55,223 nt of DNA from Oscillospiraceae bacterium (GTDB taxonomy: Bacteria; Bacillota; Clostridia; Oscillospirales; Ruminococcaceae): assembly GCA_009780025.1 (NCBI GenBank), contig WRAV01000011.1, positions 1 to 55,223 on the forward strand, read 5' to 3'. Shown one piece after another: positions 44,053 through 51,679 of the stretch; the stretch's first letter is position 1, and each line of letters opens with the position of its first letter. Under the pieces are notes generated by a model. It saw only the letters and a list, made by a program, of their open reading frames with translations. It had not been told where the DNA came from and did not search any database. Made by a program: the position numbers and the translations under genes.

Positions 44053-45543
44053 CTACCCCCTGGCCTCACCCTTTGCCTTCTCCTTAGTCTCATGCTCCTT
44101 AATGATTTGCTTGGGTGGATTTGGGATGCAGACCTCAAACTCGGTATATTCGCCCTCAGCCGTGCGGACAAAAATCTCGCCTTTATGGTAGTTGATAATC
44201 GACTTCACAATATGCAGCCCAAGACCTACCCCGCTCTTATTGAGGGAGCGGCTTTTATCTGACTTGTAAAAGCGCTCGAACAGCAGCGGCACCTCAGATT
44301 TTTCCAGCCCGGCCCCCGTGTTGCGGATAGCTACAAAGGTGCGCTGAGCATCGGTTTGGTAGTTGAAAGTCACCACACCGCCCTCGTTGACAAACTTGAC
44401 GGCGTTGTCCACCAGGTTATAAATTACCTGGTGCATGAGGTCTATGTCGGCCCAGACCCAGACTTTGTCGGCGTCCAAGCCCTCCAGGGTTAGGTTCTTC
44501 TCTTCGATGGCTTGCTCGAAGTTGAAGACTGTCTTGCGCATGATTTCGCTGACATCAAACAAAGTTGGGTTAAGGTTAAGTTCCCCAGTCTCGATCCGGG
44601 CGGTGTCGAGCATCGATCGGACCAGACGAGCCAGACGCTTCACCTCACCGGACACAAGCTCCAAGTACTGGCCGTGCTTCTCTTCTGGGATGGTGCCGTC
44701 TAATATGCCGTCCACAAAGCCACCGATTGTGGTCATCGGGGTCTTAAGCTCGTGGGAAACATTTGCCACGAATGATCGTCTCGTGGTTTCGGTCACTGCC
44801 AGAGTTGAGGCCATGTTGTTAAATGCCATAGCCAGCTGCCCGAGCTCGTCGTAACCACCCACCTGCACCCGCTTAGAGAAATCCCCTTGGGAGAAGCTTT
44901 GGGTGGCGCTGAGCATCTCTTTTAGCGGACGGACAATGCTGGAGGTAATGAAATATATCAGCACAAAGGCGATAAACAACACAACCGCCGCGCTTATGCT
45001 GAACATATTGAGGAGCTCACGCAGGAAGACCATCTGGCTGGCTGTGTTGGCGCAGGCAAATACCACGCCTATCACCTGCCCATAAGCGTGTACCGGCACA
45101 CCTACCACATGATGAGTTTCATCGAAGAAGCCGCCCAGTGTCCCGGTACCTGAAAACTGCGAGCTAATGGCCTGGGAGACTACGTCATGCGGAATGCTCT
45201 CTCCTCTGGCTCTTGGCCCCTCTGGCCCGGCGCTGTAGAGCACTGTACCGCCTACATTAGTAAAGAAGAGCTCAACATCCATAGCGAGTGCCAAAAGCTC
45301 GTATACTTCGGATATACCACGCTGGTCAATTATGCCAATGTGTGGAAATGCGTGGTAATTCTGGGCCGTGATCTCGGCTGCAGTACGGGCGTTTCGCTCA
45401 AGCATAGCATATCTGTCACCTTGGAAGTACTGAGAGGCAAACACCATCAAAACGGCGCCCAGTATAATTATACTGAGCACCATACAAAAGGAGAATATGG
45501 CAAAATATTTGCGAAAAAGGCTAGTGCTATTCACCGGCTGCAC
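44053..45543 (-). CDS. Two-component sensor histidine kinase (HAMP, HisKA)
   Basis: A 496-residue kinase: helix near 12-32, an extracytoplasmic sensor region (about 33-170), a second helix (about 175-197), HAMP domain (VRPLKEMLSATQSFSQGDFSKRV), HisKA box with the phosphate-accepting His in ANVSHELKTPMTTI, and a HATPase domain with N, G1 and G2 boxes (GAGLEKSE, SGVGLGLHIVKSII). The GTG start at 45543 directly follows the response regulator stop, and a second GTG three codons later is possible. Its cognate regulator is the adjacent gene. Confidence 0.93.
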   Translation of the reverse strand: MQPVNSTSLFRKYFAIFSFCMVLSIIILGAVLMVFASQYFQGDRYAMLERNARTAAEITAQNYHAFPHIGIIDQRGISEVYELLALAMDVELFFTNVGGTVLYSAGPEGPRARGESIPHDVVSQAISSQFSGTGTLGGFFDETHHVVGVPVHAYGQVIGVVFACANTASQMVFLRELLNMFSISAAVVLFIAFVLIYFITSSIVRPLKEMLSATQSFSQGDFSKRVQVGGYDELGQLAMAFNNMASTLAVTETTRRSFVANVSHELKTPMTTIGGFVDGILDGTIPEEKHGQYLELVSGEVKRLARLVRSMLDTARIETGELNLNPTLFDVSEIMRKTVFNFEQAIEEKNLTLEGLDADKVWVWADIDLMHQVIYNLVDNAVKFVNEGGVVTFNYQTDAQRTFVAIRNTGAGLEKSEVPLLFERFYKSDKSRSLNKSGVGLGLHIVKSIINYHKGEIFVRTAEGEYTEFEVCIPNPPKQIIKEHETKEKAKGEARG

Positions 45544-46236
45544 CTACTCTTTAACTTCAAACTTGTAACCCACGCCCCAAACAGTCTTAAGCGTCCATTT
45601 GTCCGAGACGCCTTCAAGTTTTTCCCGTAGCCGCTTGATGTGCACATCCACTGTCCGCGAGTCGCCGTAATACTCGAAGCCCCAGACCTCGTCCAGTAGC
45701 TGATCGCGGGTATAGACCCGGTTGGGATTGCCAGCCAAGTGAAAGAGCAGTTCGAGCTCTTTTGGCGGGGTGTCCACCGCCTTGCCGTCCACCTTGAGCT
45801 CGTACTTGGTCATGTTGACCACAAGTTTGTCGTAACTGACTTCCTTTGTGTCCGCGCCGTCGTTAGTTTTGTCGGTACGTCTCAGCACCGCTTTGATGCG
45901 GGCGACGATCTCTTTAGAATCGAAGGGCTTGACTACATAGTCGTCAGCACCCAGCTCCAGGCCAAGAACCTTATCAAATGTCTCGCCTTTGGCGGTAAGC
46001 ATAATTATAGGTGTGTTCGACTTCTTGCGGATTTCCCGCAGCACTTGCCAGCCGTCCAGTTTAGGCATCATCACGTCCAGCAGAACGATGTCAGGGGCTT
46101 CCTTAGTAAAGCCGGCAAGAGCCTCCTCGCCATCGTTGGCGGTGATCACTGCGAAGTCCTCTTTTTCCAGGTATAGCCGTAGGAGCTCAACTACATTCTT
46201 TTCATCGTCCGCAACTAGTATTTTTCCTTTTTGCAT
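45544..46236 (-). CDS. OmpR/PhoB-family response regulator
   Basis: A 230-residue regulator. The receiver domain has acidic pocket residues (VADDEKN) and phospho-acceptor D54 (LLDVMMP), with LTAKG and KPF. The C-terminal winged helix (about 130-230) ends in TVDVHIKRLREKL and TVWGVGYKF. GGGAGG precedes the ATG. The next gene in line is its kinase with no gap. Confidence 0.95.
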   Translation of the reverse strand: MQKGKILVADDEKNVVELLRLYLEKEDFAVITANDGEEALAGFTKEAPDIVLLDVMMPKLDGWQVLREIRKKSNTPIIMLTAKGETFDKVLGLELGADDYVVKPFDSKEIVARIKAVLRRTDKTNDGADTKEVSYDKLVVNMTKYELKVDGKAVDTPPKELELLFHLAGNPNRVYTRDQLLDEVWGFEYYGDSRTVDVHIKRLREKLEGVSDKWTLKTVWGVGYKFEVKE

Positions 46237-46342
46237 AATTTAGGTCCTCCCAGGCGAAAAATGACGATAAATAATATACATTACCATTATAGCCCAAAAC
46301 GGTGCGCAATGATGAATTTTTTCTTAAGTTTTTGAATTTTTA

Positions 46343-46478
46343 TTGACAATTGGCAATGCGGCATGGACAATATACAGTGGATTGTAGCGGCCGCACATTG
46401 GGCTGCCCACCCTTTAAAATGATAGGTTGTATTAAATTGAGGAACGCCCTGGTGTGCGTCCCCTACAACAATTGTCAA
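46343..46478. repeat. 136-bp region flanked by a perfect 10-bp inverted repeat
   Basis: TTGACAATTG (46343-46352) and CAATTGTCAA (46469-46478) flank a noncoding stretch that contains a GTAGGGG-type repeat (R3, 46440-46469). It lies just upstream of the ychF ribosome site. Confidence 0.45.
46440..46469 (-). repeat. GTAGGGG-type intergenic repeat, copy R3
   Basis: Minus strand TGTAGGGGACGCACAC then CAGGGCGTTCCTC. Related to R4 at 49646-49674 (TGTAGGGTACGCACAC then TCGGGCATGTCCC). Confidence 0.45.
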
Positions 46479-46501
46479 CCAGATGAAAGGATTGTTCCCT
46501 C

Positions 46502-47599
46502 ATGAAACTAGGTCTAGTAGGACTTCCGAATTCGGGCAAGACCACACTGTTCAACGCTGTTACCGGCACCAAAGCGGCCAGCGCCAACTACATGTTCAGC
46601 ACCACTCAGCCAACCACAGGTATCGTGCCGGTGCCAGACCAAAGGCTGGACAGGCTTGCCGAAATCCACGACCCCAAGAAGATTACGCCCGCCACTTTGG
46701 AGATTGTCGATATCGCAGGGCTGACCAGAGGGTCGTACAAGGGTGAAGGTTTGGGTAATAAATTCCTGGCCGACATACGGGAAGTTGACGCACTCGTTCA
46801 CGTTGTCCGCTGCTTTGAAGACGATGAAGTTGTCCACGTAGACGGCGAGCTGAATCCTGCTCGTGATATTGAGACCGTCAATCTTGAGCTGGTCTTCTCT
46901 GACTTAGACATACTCGAGCGACGGATTGACCGCACCACCAAAGCCGCAAAGGGCGACAAAAAGCTGCTACCGGAACTAGAGCTGCTCGGCCGCCTGAAAG
47001 AGCACTTCGAGCTGGGTGCCAGTGCGCGGAACTTTACCTGCGAGAACGATTTGGATAAAGAGATTATCGCAAGTATTCCCCTGCTCTCAGCCAAGCCGGT
47101 TATTTATGCCGCTAACTTGAGCGAGAAGGATCTCACCGCCTCGCTGGAAGGCAACTCGCTTTACAGCCCTGTAGCTGCTGTAGCCGGAGAAGAAGGCGCA
47201 CAAGTGCTGCCTGTCTGCGCCAAATTTGAGGAAGAGATAGCCGAGCTTAGCCCCGAGGAAAAAGAGATGTTCTTGACAGACGTCGGGCTGGAAGAGAGCG
47301 GGCTTGACCGGGTAATCCGCAGCGGGTACGCCTTGCTGGGGCTTATATCCTTTTTAACCGCCGGCAAACCGGAGGTTAGAGCCTGGACTATTCGCAAAGG
47401 GACGCGCGCGCCGCAGGCGGCGGGCAAAATCCACACCGACTTTGAAAAAGGCTTTATCCGAGCCGAAGTAATCGCATACAACGACCTTGATACCTTGGGC
47501 ACAATGGCCGCCGCAAAAGACAAGGGCCTGGTCCGTTTGGAAGGCAAAGAATACGTTGTACAGGACGGCGATGTCATACATTTCCGCTTCAATATTTAA
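46502..47599 (+). CDS. ychF: Redox-regulated ATPase YchF
   Basis: A 365-residue OBG-like ATPase. G1 is GLPNSGKTTLFNAVTG, G3 is DIAGLTRGSYKGEGLGNKFL, and the NKxD position is replaced by the YAANLSEKD stretch typical of ATP-preferring YchF. The C-terminal TGS/GTPase-associated domain ends GKEYVVQDGDVIHFRFN. Length is normal. The ATG at 46502 has GAAAGGATTG upstream. Confidence 0.96.
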   Translation: MKLGLVGLPNSGKTTLFNAVTGTKAASANYMFSTTQPTTGIVPVPDQRLDRLAEIHDPKKITPATLEIVDIAGLTRGSYKGEGLGNKFLADIREVDALVHVVRCFEDDEVVHVDGELNPARDIETVNLELVFSDLDILERRIDRTTKAAKGDKKLLPELELLGRLKEHFELGASARNFTCENDLDKEIIASIPLLSAKPVIYAANLSEKDLTASLEGNSLYSPVAAVAGEEGAQVLPVCAKFEEEIAELSPEEKEMFLTDVGLEESGLDRVIRSGYALLGLISFLTAGKPEVRAWTIRKGTRAPQAAGKIHTDFEKGFIRAEVIAYNDLDTLGTMAAAKDKGLVRLEGKEYVVQDGDVIHFRFNI

Positions 47600-47723
47600 G
47601 GCGCTAACAACTTTGTGTAATTATTATAAATTTTGAGTTGCATTTCGCGTTATTTGATGCGTATCATATATAAATACCGGGCATTACTACTCAGAACATA
47701 GTGTTTTTTCGTTGTTGCGGTAT

Positions 47724-47753
47724 TTGACAAAACTTTCCTACATTGGCTATAAT
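47724..47753 (+). promoter_or_regulatory. Predicted sigma-A promoter of the 3D-domain gene
   Basis: TTGACA, 18-base spacer, TATAAT (47748-47753), about 63 bases before the start codon. Confidence 0.6.
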
Positions 47754-47816
47754 GGGCGATGGATTTGAGCTTAGATTCTGATACCTATCAGACAAAGCTA
47801 ATTAAAGGAGAGTTTT

Positions 47817-48728
47817 ATGGATACGAAAATACGCAAACCCGGGCGAATGTTACCGGTAAAAATTTTAGTCTGCACTCTTGTGAGCGCCCTTGTACTAGGT
47901 CTATTTACCCTTCCCGCAATGGCTGCGCCCACTACACCTGCTACAGATCGCACTTTTAACGTTTACTTTGTAATCGACGGCTATGTCACCCCCGCTGAGG
48001 CGTCTTTTGGCTTCAGTCTGCTGGACGCGCTTGATACTGCCGGCATTGTGCTCGGTGAGCAGTACAGGCAAGGTGATATGGTTAGGCGTCCGGTTAGCCC
48101 GGACGAAGTCTACCGGGTAGAGTTCAGAGGCGGCGAAGGCGCACCGGTTCTGCAGGAAGTCCCCTACGAAACCGTGCGGGTCCCCACTTCCCTCTTTCCT
48201 GAGGGCACGATTATGCGGGTCAACTACGGCAGACCGGGAATGCGCGAGGGCCGGTATGGTACTCTGCTGCTCAACGGCGAGGTTGTCGGAAGTGTCCTGC
48301 GCAGCGAAACGATTATCGAAGCTCCGGTAAATTCCAGAGTGCTGGTCGGCACCCCCGGAGAGCGTATCTCACCTTTTGACTTTGAATGGGAACGCTGCGA
48401 GTTCGGCAACCCGGTGGGCTACCATAAAAGGCTGACCAACCAGCGGGCTACCGCGTACAGCGACCGAGTGGGCACAATAACCTCCACCGGGCAAAGGGCA
48501 GCCGTTGGTCTGGTAGCCGTTAATCCCCGAAATATACCCTACGGCTCGCTGCTCTACATTGCGAGCGAGTGCCGCACTTTTGTTTACGGCTACGCCATAG
48601 CCGCGGACACCGGCGGCGACCTTATGCGTGGGCGGATTGATATCGACCTCTTCTACGACAGCCATTTAGAAACCATACACCACGGCAACCGCAGGGTAAA
48701 CGTTTTTGTACTGCAGCTGCCGCAGTAG
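47817..48728 (+). CDS. Cell-wall protein with G5 and 3D domains (YabE/Rpf-like)
   Basis: A 303-residue exported protein: signal peptide (about 1-36, KILVCTLVSALVLGLFTLPAMAA), a beta-rich DUF348-like segment (about 45-100), a G5 domain (VPYETVRVPTSLFPEGT to NSRVLVGTPGERI), and a C-terminal 3D domain. ATAYSD, GQRAAVGLVAVNPR, IPYGSLLYI, IAADTGG and RIDIDLF give the 3D signature with conserved aspartates. The family modifies peptidoglycan or aids spore germination. AAGGAG precedes the ATG. Confidence 0.9.
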   Translation: MDTKIRKPGRMLPVKILVCTLVSALVLGLFTLPAMAAPTTPATDRTFNVYFVIDGYVTPAEASFGFSLLDALDTAGIVLGEQYRQGDMVRRPVSPDEVYRVEFRGGEGAPVLQEVPYETVRVPTSLFPEGTIMRVNYGRPGMREGRYGTLLLNGEVVGSVLRSETIIEAPVNSRVLVGTPGERISPFDFEWERCEFGNPVGYHKRLTNQRATAYSDRVGTITSTGQRAAVGLVAVNPRNIPYGSLLYIASECRTFVYGYAIAADTGGDLMRGRIDIDLFYDSHLETIHHGNRRVNVFVLQLPQ

Positions 48729-48749
48729 CAACTAGATAGATCATACTGA

Positions 48750-48780
48750 TGGCGCCGGGATTTGATCCGGCGCCATTTTG
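48750..48780 (+). terminator. Intrinsic terminator of the 3D-domain gene
   Basis: ATGGCGCCGG and CCGGCGCCAT with an 8-base loop, then TTT. Confidence 0.8.
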
Positions 48781-48990
48781 CGAGGTATCAGCTATGAACG
48801 ATTATAGCTGAGGAACTTGCAAGAGTTGGGAAATTTTTGAAGTTAAAGGTTTTTAAGTTCAAGGTCAAAAACTTAAGGTCAAAATAAAGACCAAATTTGA
48901 ATTAGCCCACGGGCTGGGGATAATGAACCGCTCATGCCGCGGAGGCACTTACTTTTCTTTGTCTCGCCAAAGAGAAGTAAGCAAAAAAAA

Positions 48991-49046
48991 GCGACTGGGG
49001 GGAGGACCGGGAGAGCTCCAAGAGCAGTCGCTCTCAACTCCCCCAG
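48991..49046 (+). ncRNA. Structured core of the left module (candidate RNA or hairpin)
   Basis: CTGGGGGGAG (48995-49004) pairs with CTCCCCCAG (49038-49046); inside, GAGAG (49011-49015) pairs with CTCTC (49031-49035), enclosing loop CTCCAAGAGCAGTCG. GCGACTG (48991-48997) could instead pair with CAGTCGC in the loop. The right module at 49394-49450 keeps the outer helix and loop but has GTTTG/CAAAC for the inner helix. Confidence 0.5.
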
Positions 49047-49393
49047 ACCCCCTCTCCACAGACGGGTGAGCGAAAACCAGAACGTCTGTTGGTGTGTAAT
49101 TATTACGTGCTCACGACTTGTCAACAGCGGCATAGCTGACACCAAGCGTTTAGCCGCGAAGTTAACCCCTGCCGGCATAGCCGCTGGATAAGCCGTGCAA
49201 TTCCATCGTAAGGACTACCAGCAAACCTACCCAGACGCTATGCGAGCCCGAGTTTTAAGAGTAAGGAATTCCCACCGTGAGGGGTTTGCTGTTGGCTATG
49301 CCATTGTTGACAAACACTGTGGCTGCGGAACTGAATCACCAGTCCACACACCTACCGCCCCCACCAACGTGCCCTTGACCTACCAGTGGGGGT

Positions 49394-49450
49394 CTGGGGG
49401 AGTTGTTTGCGACTGAACTTGGAGCAAACCCGGTCCTCCCCCAGTCGCTT
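49394..49450 (-). ncRNA. Structured core of the right module (candidate RNA or hairpin)
   Basis: On the minus strand: CTGGGGGAG (49436-49444), GTTTG (49425-49429), loop CTCCAAGTTCAGTCG (49410-49424), CAAAC (49405-49409), CTCCCCCAG (49394-49402). Compared with the left module, three base pairs of the inner helix changed together, which preserves pairing. Transcription was not shown. Confidence 0.5.
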
Positions 49451-49597
49451 TCTTTGCTTACTTCTCTTTGGCGAAACAAAGAAAGTAAGTGCCTCCGCGG
49501 TACGAGCGGCACATTATCCCCAGCCCGCAGGCTGAGTTAAGATTAAGACCTTAACCTAGATCTTGACCTATCCCACCAATGCCCAGATGGGGGTACA

Positions 49598-49624
49598 CGG
49601 GCAGGAGAATCCCACCCCTACAAC
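49598..49624 (-). repeat. GTAGGGG-type intergenic repeat, copy R2
   Basis: Minus strand TGTAGGGGTGGGATTC then TCCTGCCCG, related to R1 at 4371-4399. Confidence 0.45.
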
Positions 49625-49645
49625 GACAGGTTTGTGTAATTGGCC

Positions 49646-49674
49646 GGGACATGCCCGAGTGTGCGTACCCTACA
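49646..49674 (-). repeat. GTAGGGG-type intergenic repeat, copy R4
   Basis: Minus strand TGTAGGGTACGCACAC then TCGGGCATGTCCC, related to R3; it overlaps the stop codon of the AI-2E permease gene. Confidence 0.45.
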
Positions 49675-50752
49675 GCCGCATGTTGTTCGGCACACCTTTA
49701 CGATATAGATGTCGCACCATCAGGCAAAGTATCGGCGCAAAAATAAGCCCCCAGACACCCGCAATTCTTAGGCCGGCGTACATGGCAGTGACCGCGGCCA
49801 GTGGATGCAGACCAATCTGCCCGCCCAGTATGCGCGGCTCGAGCACCTCGCGCAGTATACTGATACCCACCCACAGGGCTATCATCCCAACGCCTGTACC
49901 CGTAGAGCCAGTTAGAAGCAGATATATCCCCCAAGGCAGAAGCACCATACCACTGCCGATGATTGGCAAAAAATCCAGCAGAGCTATGAAAGCGGCCGCC
50001 GCAAAGAAGCTGCTCCTGCCCAAAGCCCAGAGGCCGGTCGCCAGTATAACAAAGGTGCCCCCCATAATTATTGCGTAGGCCCTCAGCGCCCTGCCGATTG
50101 TGGTAAATAGGTAGTCCCGCAGGCCAAGAACGGTCTCGCGGTGCTGCTCTGGGATAAACCCAATTGCGCCCTCGCGAATTTTTGGGTAGTCGGCCAATAT
50201 GAGTACCGAGGACAGGATGGTAAAAATTACTGCTATGGCAGCAATCGGTAACTTGCCTGCGAAGTTCCCAAGCAGCTCCAGCCCCCGCTGCGAAGCCGTT
50301 GTGGCGGCTCCACCCAGAGCGTTGTTGACGATATCCAGCGCGCTGCTGGCTCCCGCGCCGACGGTGCCGGCAAATGCGCGACCACCGGCAACTTCTTCAA
50401 TACGTTGGCTGATCGTCTGCAGCATAGGCTGTACCCCAGTCTCGTAAAGCTCGGGCAAGCGCTCGCCAAACTGTTGCGCACGCCCAAACAAATAGGCCCC
50501 CAGCAGCCAAAATCCTCCACCCAGCACCAAGTAAAACAATACCGCGGATACTATCGACGCTCTGCGCATACCCATGCGCGAGTGCCTTTTGATAAGCCCA
50601 GCCAGCGGGCGCAGTATATACGCAATCAAGGAGCCAAGCAGGAACGGTAAAAACCAAGCAAACAGATACCGCCCAACTACCCAAAGCAAAAAAACACAGC
50701 CACCAAAAAACGCGCCTTTAATCAGCCACTCTCTCATCCTCTCGACACTCAT
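49670..50752 (-). CDS. AI-2E family transporter (PerM-like membrane protein)
   Basis: A 360-residue polytopic membrane protein, about eight helices in the family's pattern: an N-terminal pair (GAFFGGCVFLLWVVGRYLFAWFLPFLLGSLIAYILRP), a periplasmic or helical midsection (EVAGGRAFAGTV onward), then LLGNFAGKLPIAAIAVIFTILSSVLILADYP, and a C-terminal block with LDFLPIIGSGMVLLPWGIYLLLTG. Related proteins include B. subtilis YtvI; AI-2 transport is not shown for most. The ATG at 50752 has GGAGGG 4 bases upstream. A 134-bp hairpin element lies directly upstream. Confidence 0.85.
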   Translation of the reverse strand: MSVERMREWLIKGAFFGGCVFLLWVVGRYLFAWFLPFLLGSLIAYILRPLAGLIKRHSRMGMRRASIVSAVLFYLVLGGGFWLLGAYLFGRAQQFGERLPELYETGVQPMLQTISQRIEEVAGGRAFAGTVGAGASSALDIVNNALGGAATTASQRGLELLGNFAGKLPIAAIAVIFTILSSVLILADYPKIREGAIGFIPEQHRETVLGLRDYLFTTIGRALRAYAIIMGGTFVILATGLWALGRSSFFAAAAFIALLDFLPIIGSGMVLLPWGIYLLLTGSTGTGVGMIALWVGISILREVLEPRILGGQIGLHPLAAVTAMYAGLRIAGVWGLIFAPILCLMVRHLYRKGVPNNMRL

Positions 50753-50783
50753 GGCGCCCTCCGTTATGCCGCATTCGGCTTCC

Positions 50784-50917
50784 TTAGAACTGTCATTCAA
50801 TAACGAGAGTTGCCTACAAGCCGAAGCGATTTTTTCGTTAGGTGAGGAAAACTGACGAAGTATAGCGGAAAAATCGCCGGCTAGCGGGCAACTTGAGTAT
50901 TGAATACAGGTTCTTAA
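50784..50917. repeat. 134-bp MITE-like hairpin element
   Basis: The ends TTAGAACTGTCATTCAATA and TATTGAATACAGGTTCTTAA (right end as read on plus) pair with three or four mismatches. Inner blocks continue the stem: GTTGCC/GGGCAAC, GCCG/CGGC, CGATTTTT/AAAAATCG, TTCGTTAG/CTGACGAA. It is noncoding and covers the upstream extension of the AI-2E gene frame. Confidence 0.7.
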
Positions 50918-51120
50918 TTTTATGCAGTTAGCTTCCCCTTTTTTCGAGCAATATTTGCTCGTGCTTGTCTAGGCCGCCAAATTCCCTCCACTACTTGGTG
51001 CAAATCTGCAAACTATTCCCTGTTTTCTCCTAATCACGAGATATGCGGACTATTGTCTGTGTAATTTAAAATTTAGACGATTTTTTGGTGATATTCGCCG
51101 TATTTTGACCAATTTAGTCT

Positions 51121-51149
51121 TTGTCAGCTCTTGCTTCACGTGGTATAGT
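51121..51149 (+). promoter_or_regulatory. Predicted sigma-A promoter of the pheB-like-hom-thrB-ask operon
   Basis: TTGTCA, 17-base spacer, TATAGT (51144-51149), 41 bases before the TTG start. No T-box was identified. Confidence 0.65.
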
Positions 51150-51189
51150 GTTTTAAAAGAACTACAGTCGTTTTTGGAGGGTGGACACT

Positions 51190-51666
51190 TTGCAAGATGA
51201 CAAACCACGGGCAGACATCCCATTGCCAAGCGGAGAGGGACAATATCTTCTGGTGGATAGCCGCGTTTTGCCAGGCGCTTTTAGCAAGGTTGTGCGGGCA
51301 AAGCAGCTTTTAGCCCAAGGCAAAGCAAAGAGCTTGACCGAAGCTACAAAGGCGGCCGGGCTTTCTCGTAGCGCATTTTACAAGTATAAGGACTGCGTTT
51401 TTACCTACCAGAACACCTCTACTCGTCAGATAGCCACCCTTTCGGCCGAGCTGGTGGACGAGCCTGGGGTACTCAGCGAGGTGTTGTCTGTGCTTTTCAA
51501 AAGCGGGGCAAACATACTCACCGTAAATCAAAATATCCCGGTGGACAGCGTGGCCCCGGTGTCAATTTCCATGCGCACCGAAGGCTTGCGGGTAGACGTC
51601 CAGTCCATGGCCGGCGAGCTGCGAAAACTGGACGGCGTAGTCAGTTTGCGCATACTTTCCAACTGA
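51190..51666 (+). CDS. ACT domain-containing protein (PheB/UPF0735 family)
   Basis: A 158-residue protein with a helix-turn-helix-like N-terminal half (AKQLLAQGKAKSLTEATKAAGLSRSAFYKYKDCVF, about 38-73) and a C-terminal ACT domain (about 80-155: ATLSAELVDEPGVLSEVLSVLFKSGANILTVNQ). ACT domains bind amino acids, so a role in sensing within the operon is plausible. The TTG at 51190 has GGAGGG 8 bases upstream; a GTG at 51181 overlaps that site. It is first in the hom-thrB-ask operon. Confidence 0.9.
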   Translation: MQDDKPRADIPLPSGEGQYLLVDSRVLPGAFSKVVRAKQLLAQGKAKSLTEATKAAGLSRSAFYKYKDCVFTYQNTSTRQIATLSAELVDEPGVLSEVLSVLFKSGANILTVNQNIPVDSVAPVSISMRTEGLRVDVQSMAGELRKLDGVVSLRILSN

Positions 51667-51679
51667 GGTGAAAATCCAT

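Larger units (their letters stand above)
48868..49565. repeat. Roughly 700-bp noncoding inverted-repeat element
   Basis: The region between the 3D gene and the AI-2E permease has no supported gene. Its outer parts are long inverted copies of one module: left about 48868-49056, right about 49384-49565. Shared stretches include GGGCTGGGGATAATG, CCGCGGAGGCACTTACTT, CGCCAAAGAGAAGTAAGCAAA, GCGACTGGGGG, AGGACCGGG, CTCCAAG, CAGTCGC, and AACTCCCCCAGACCCCC. The middle (49060-49380) has further inverted pieces, including TTGTCAACAGCGGCATAGC with its near-complement at 49294-49313. No transposase or transfer gene is present. Confidence 0.8.

Noticed and set aside
49195..49416. Possible small protein inside the inverted element
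   Set aside because: No ribosome site; the composition reflects the repeat and the frame ends within the right module.
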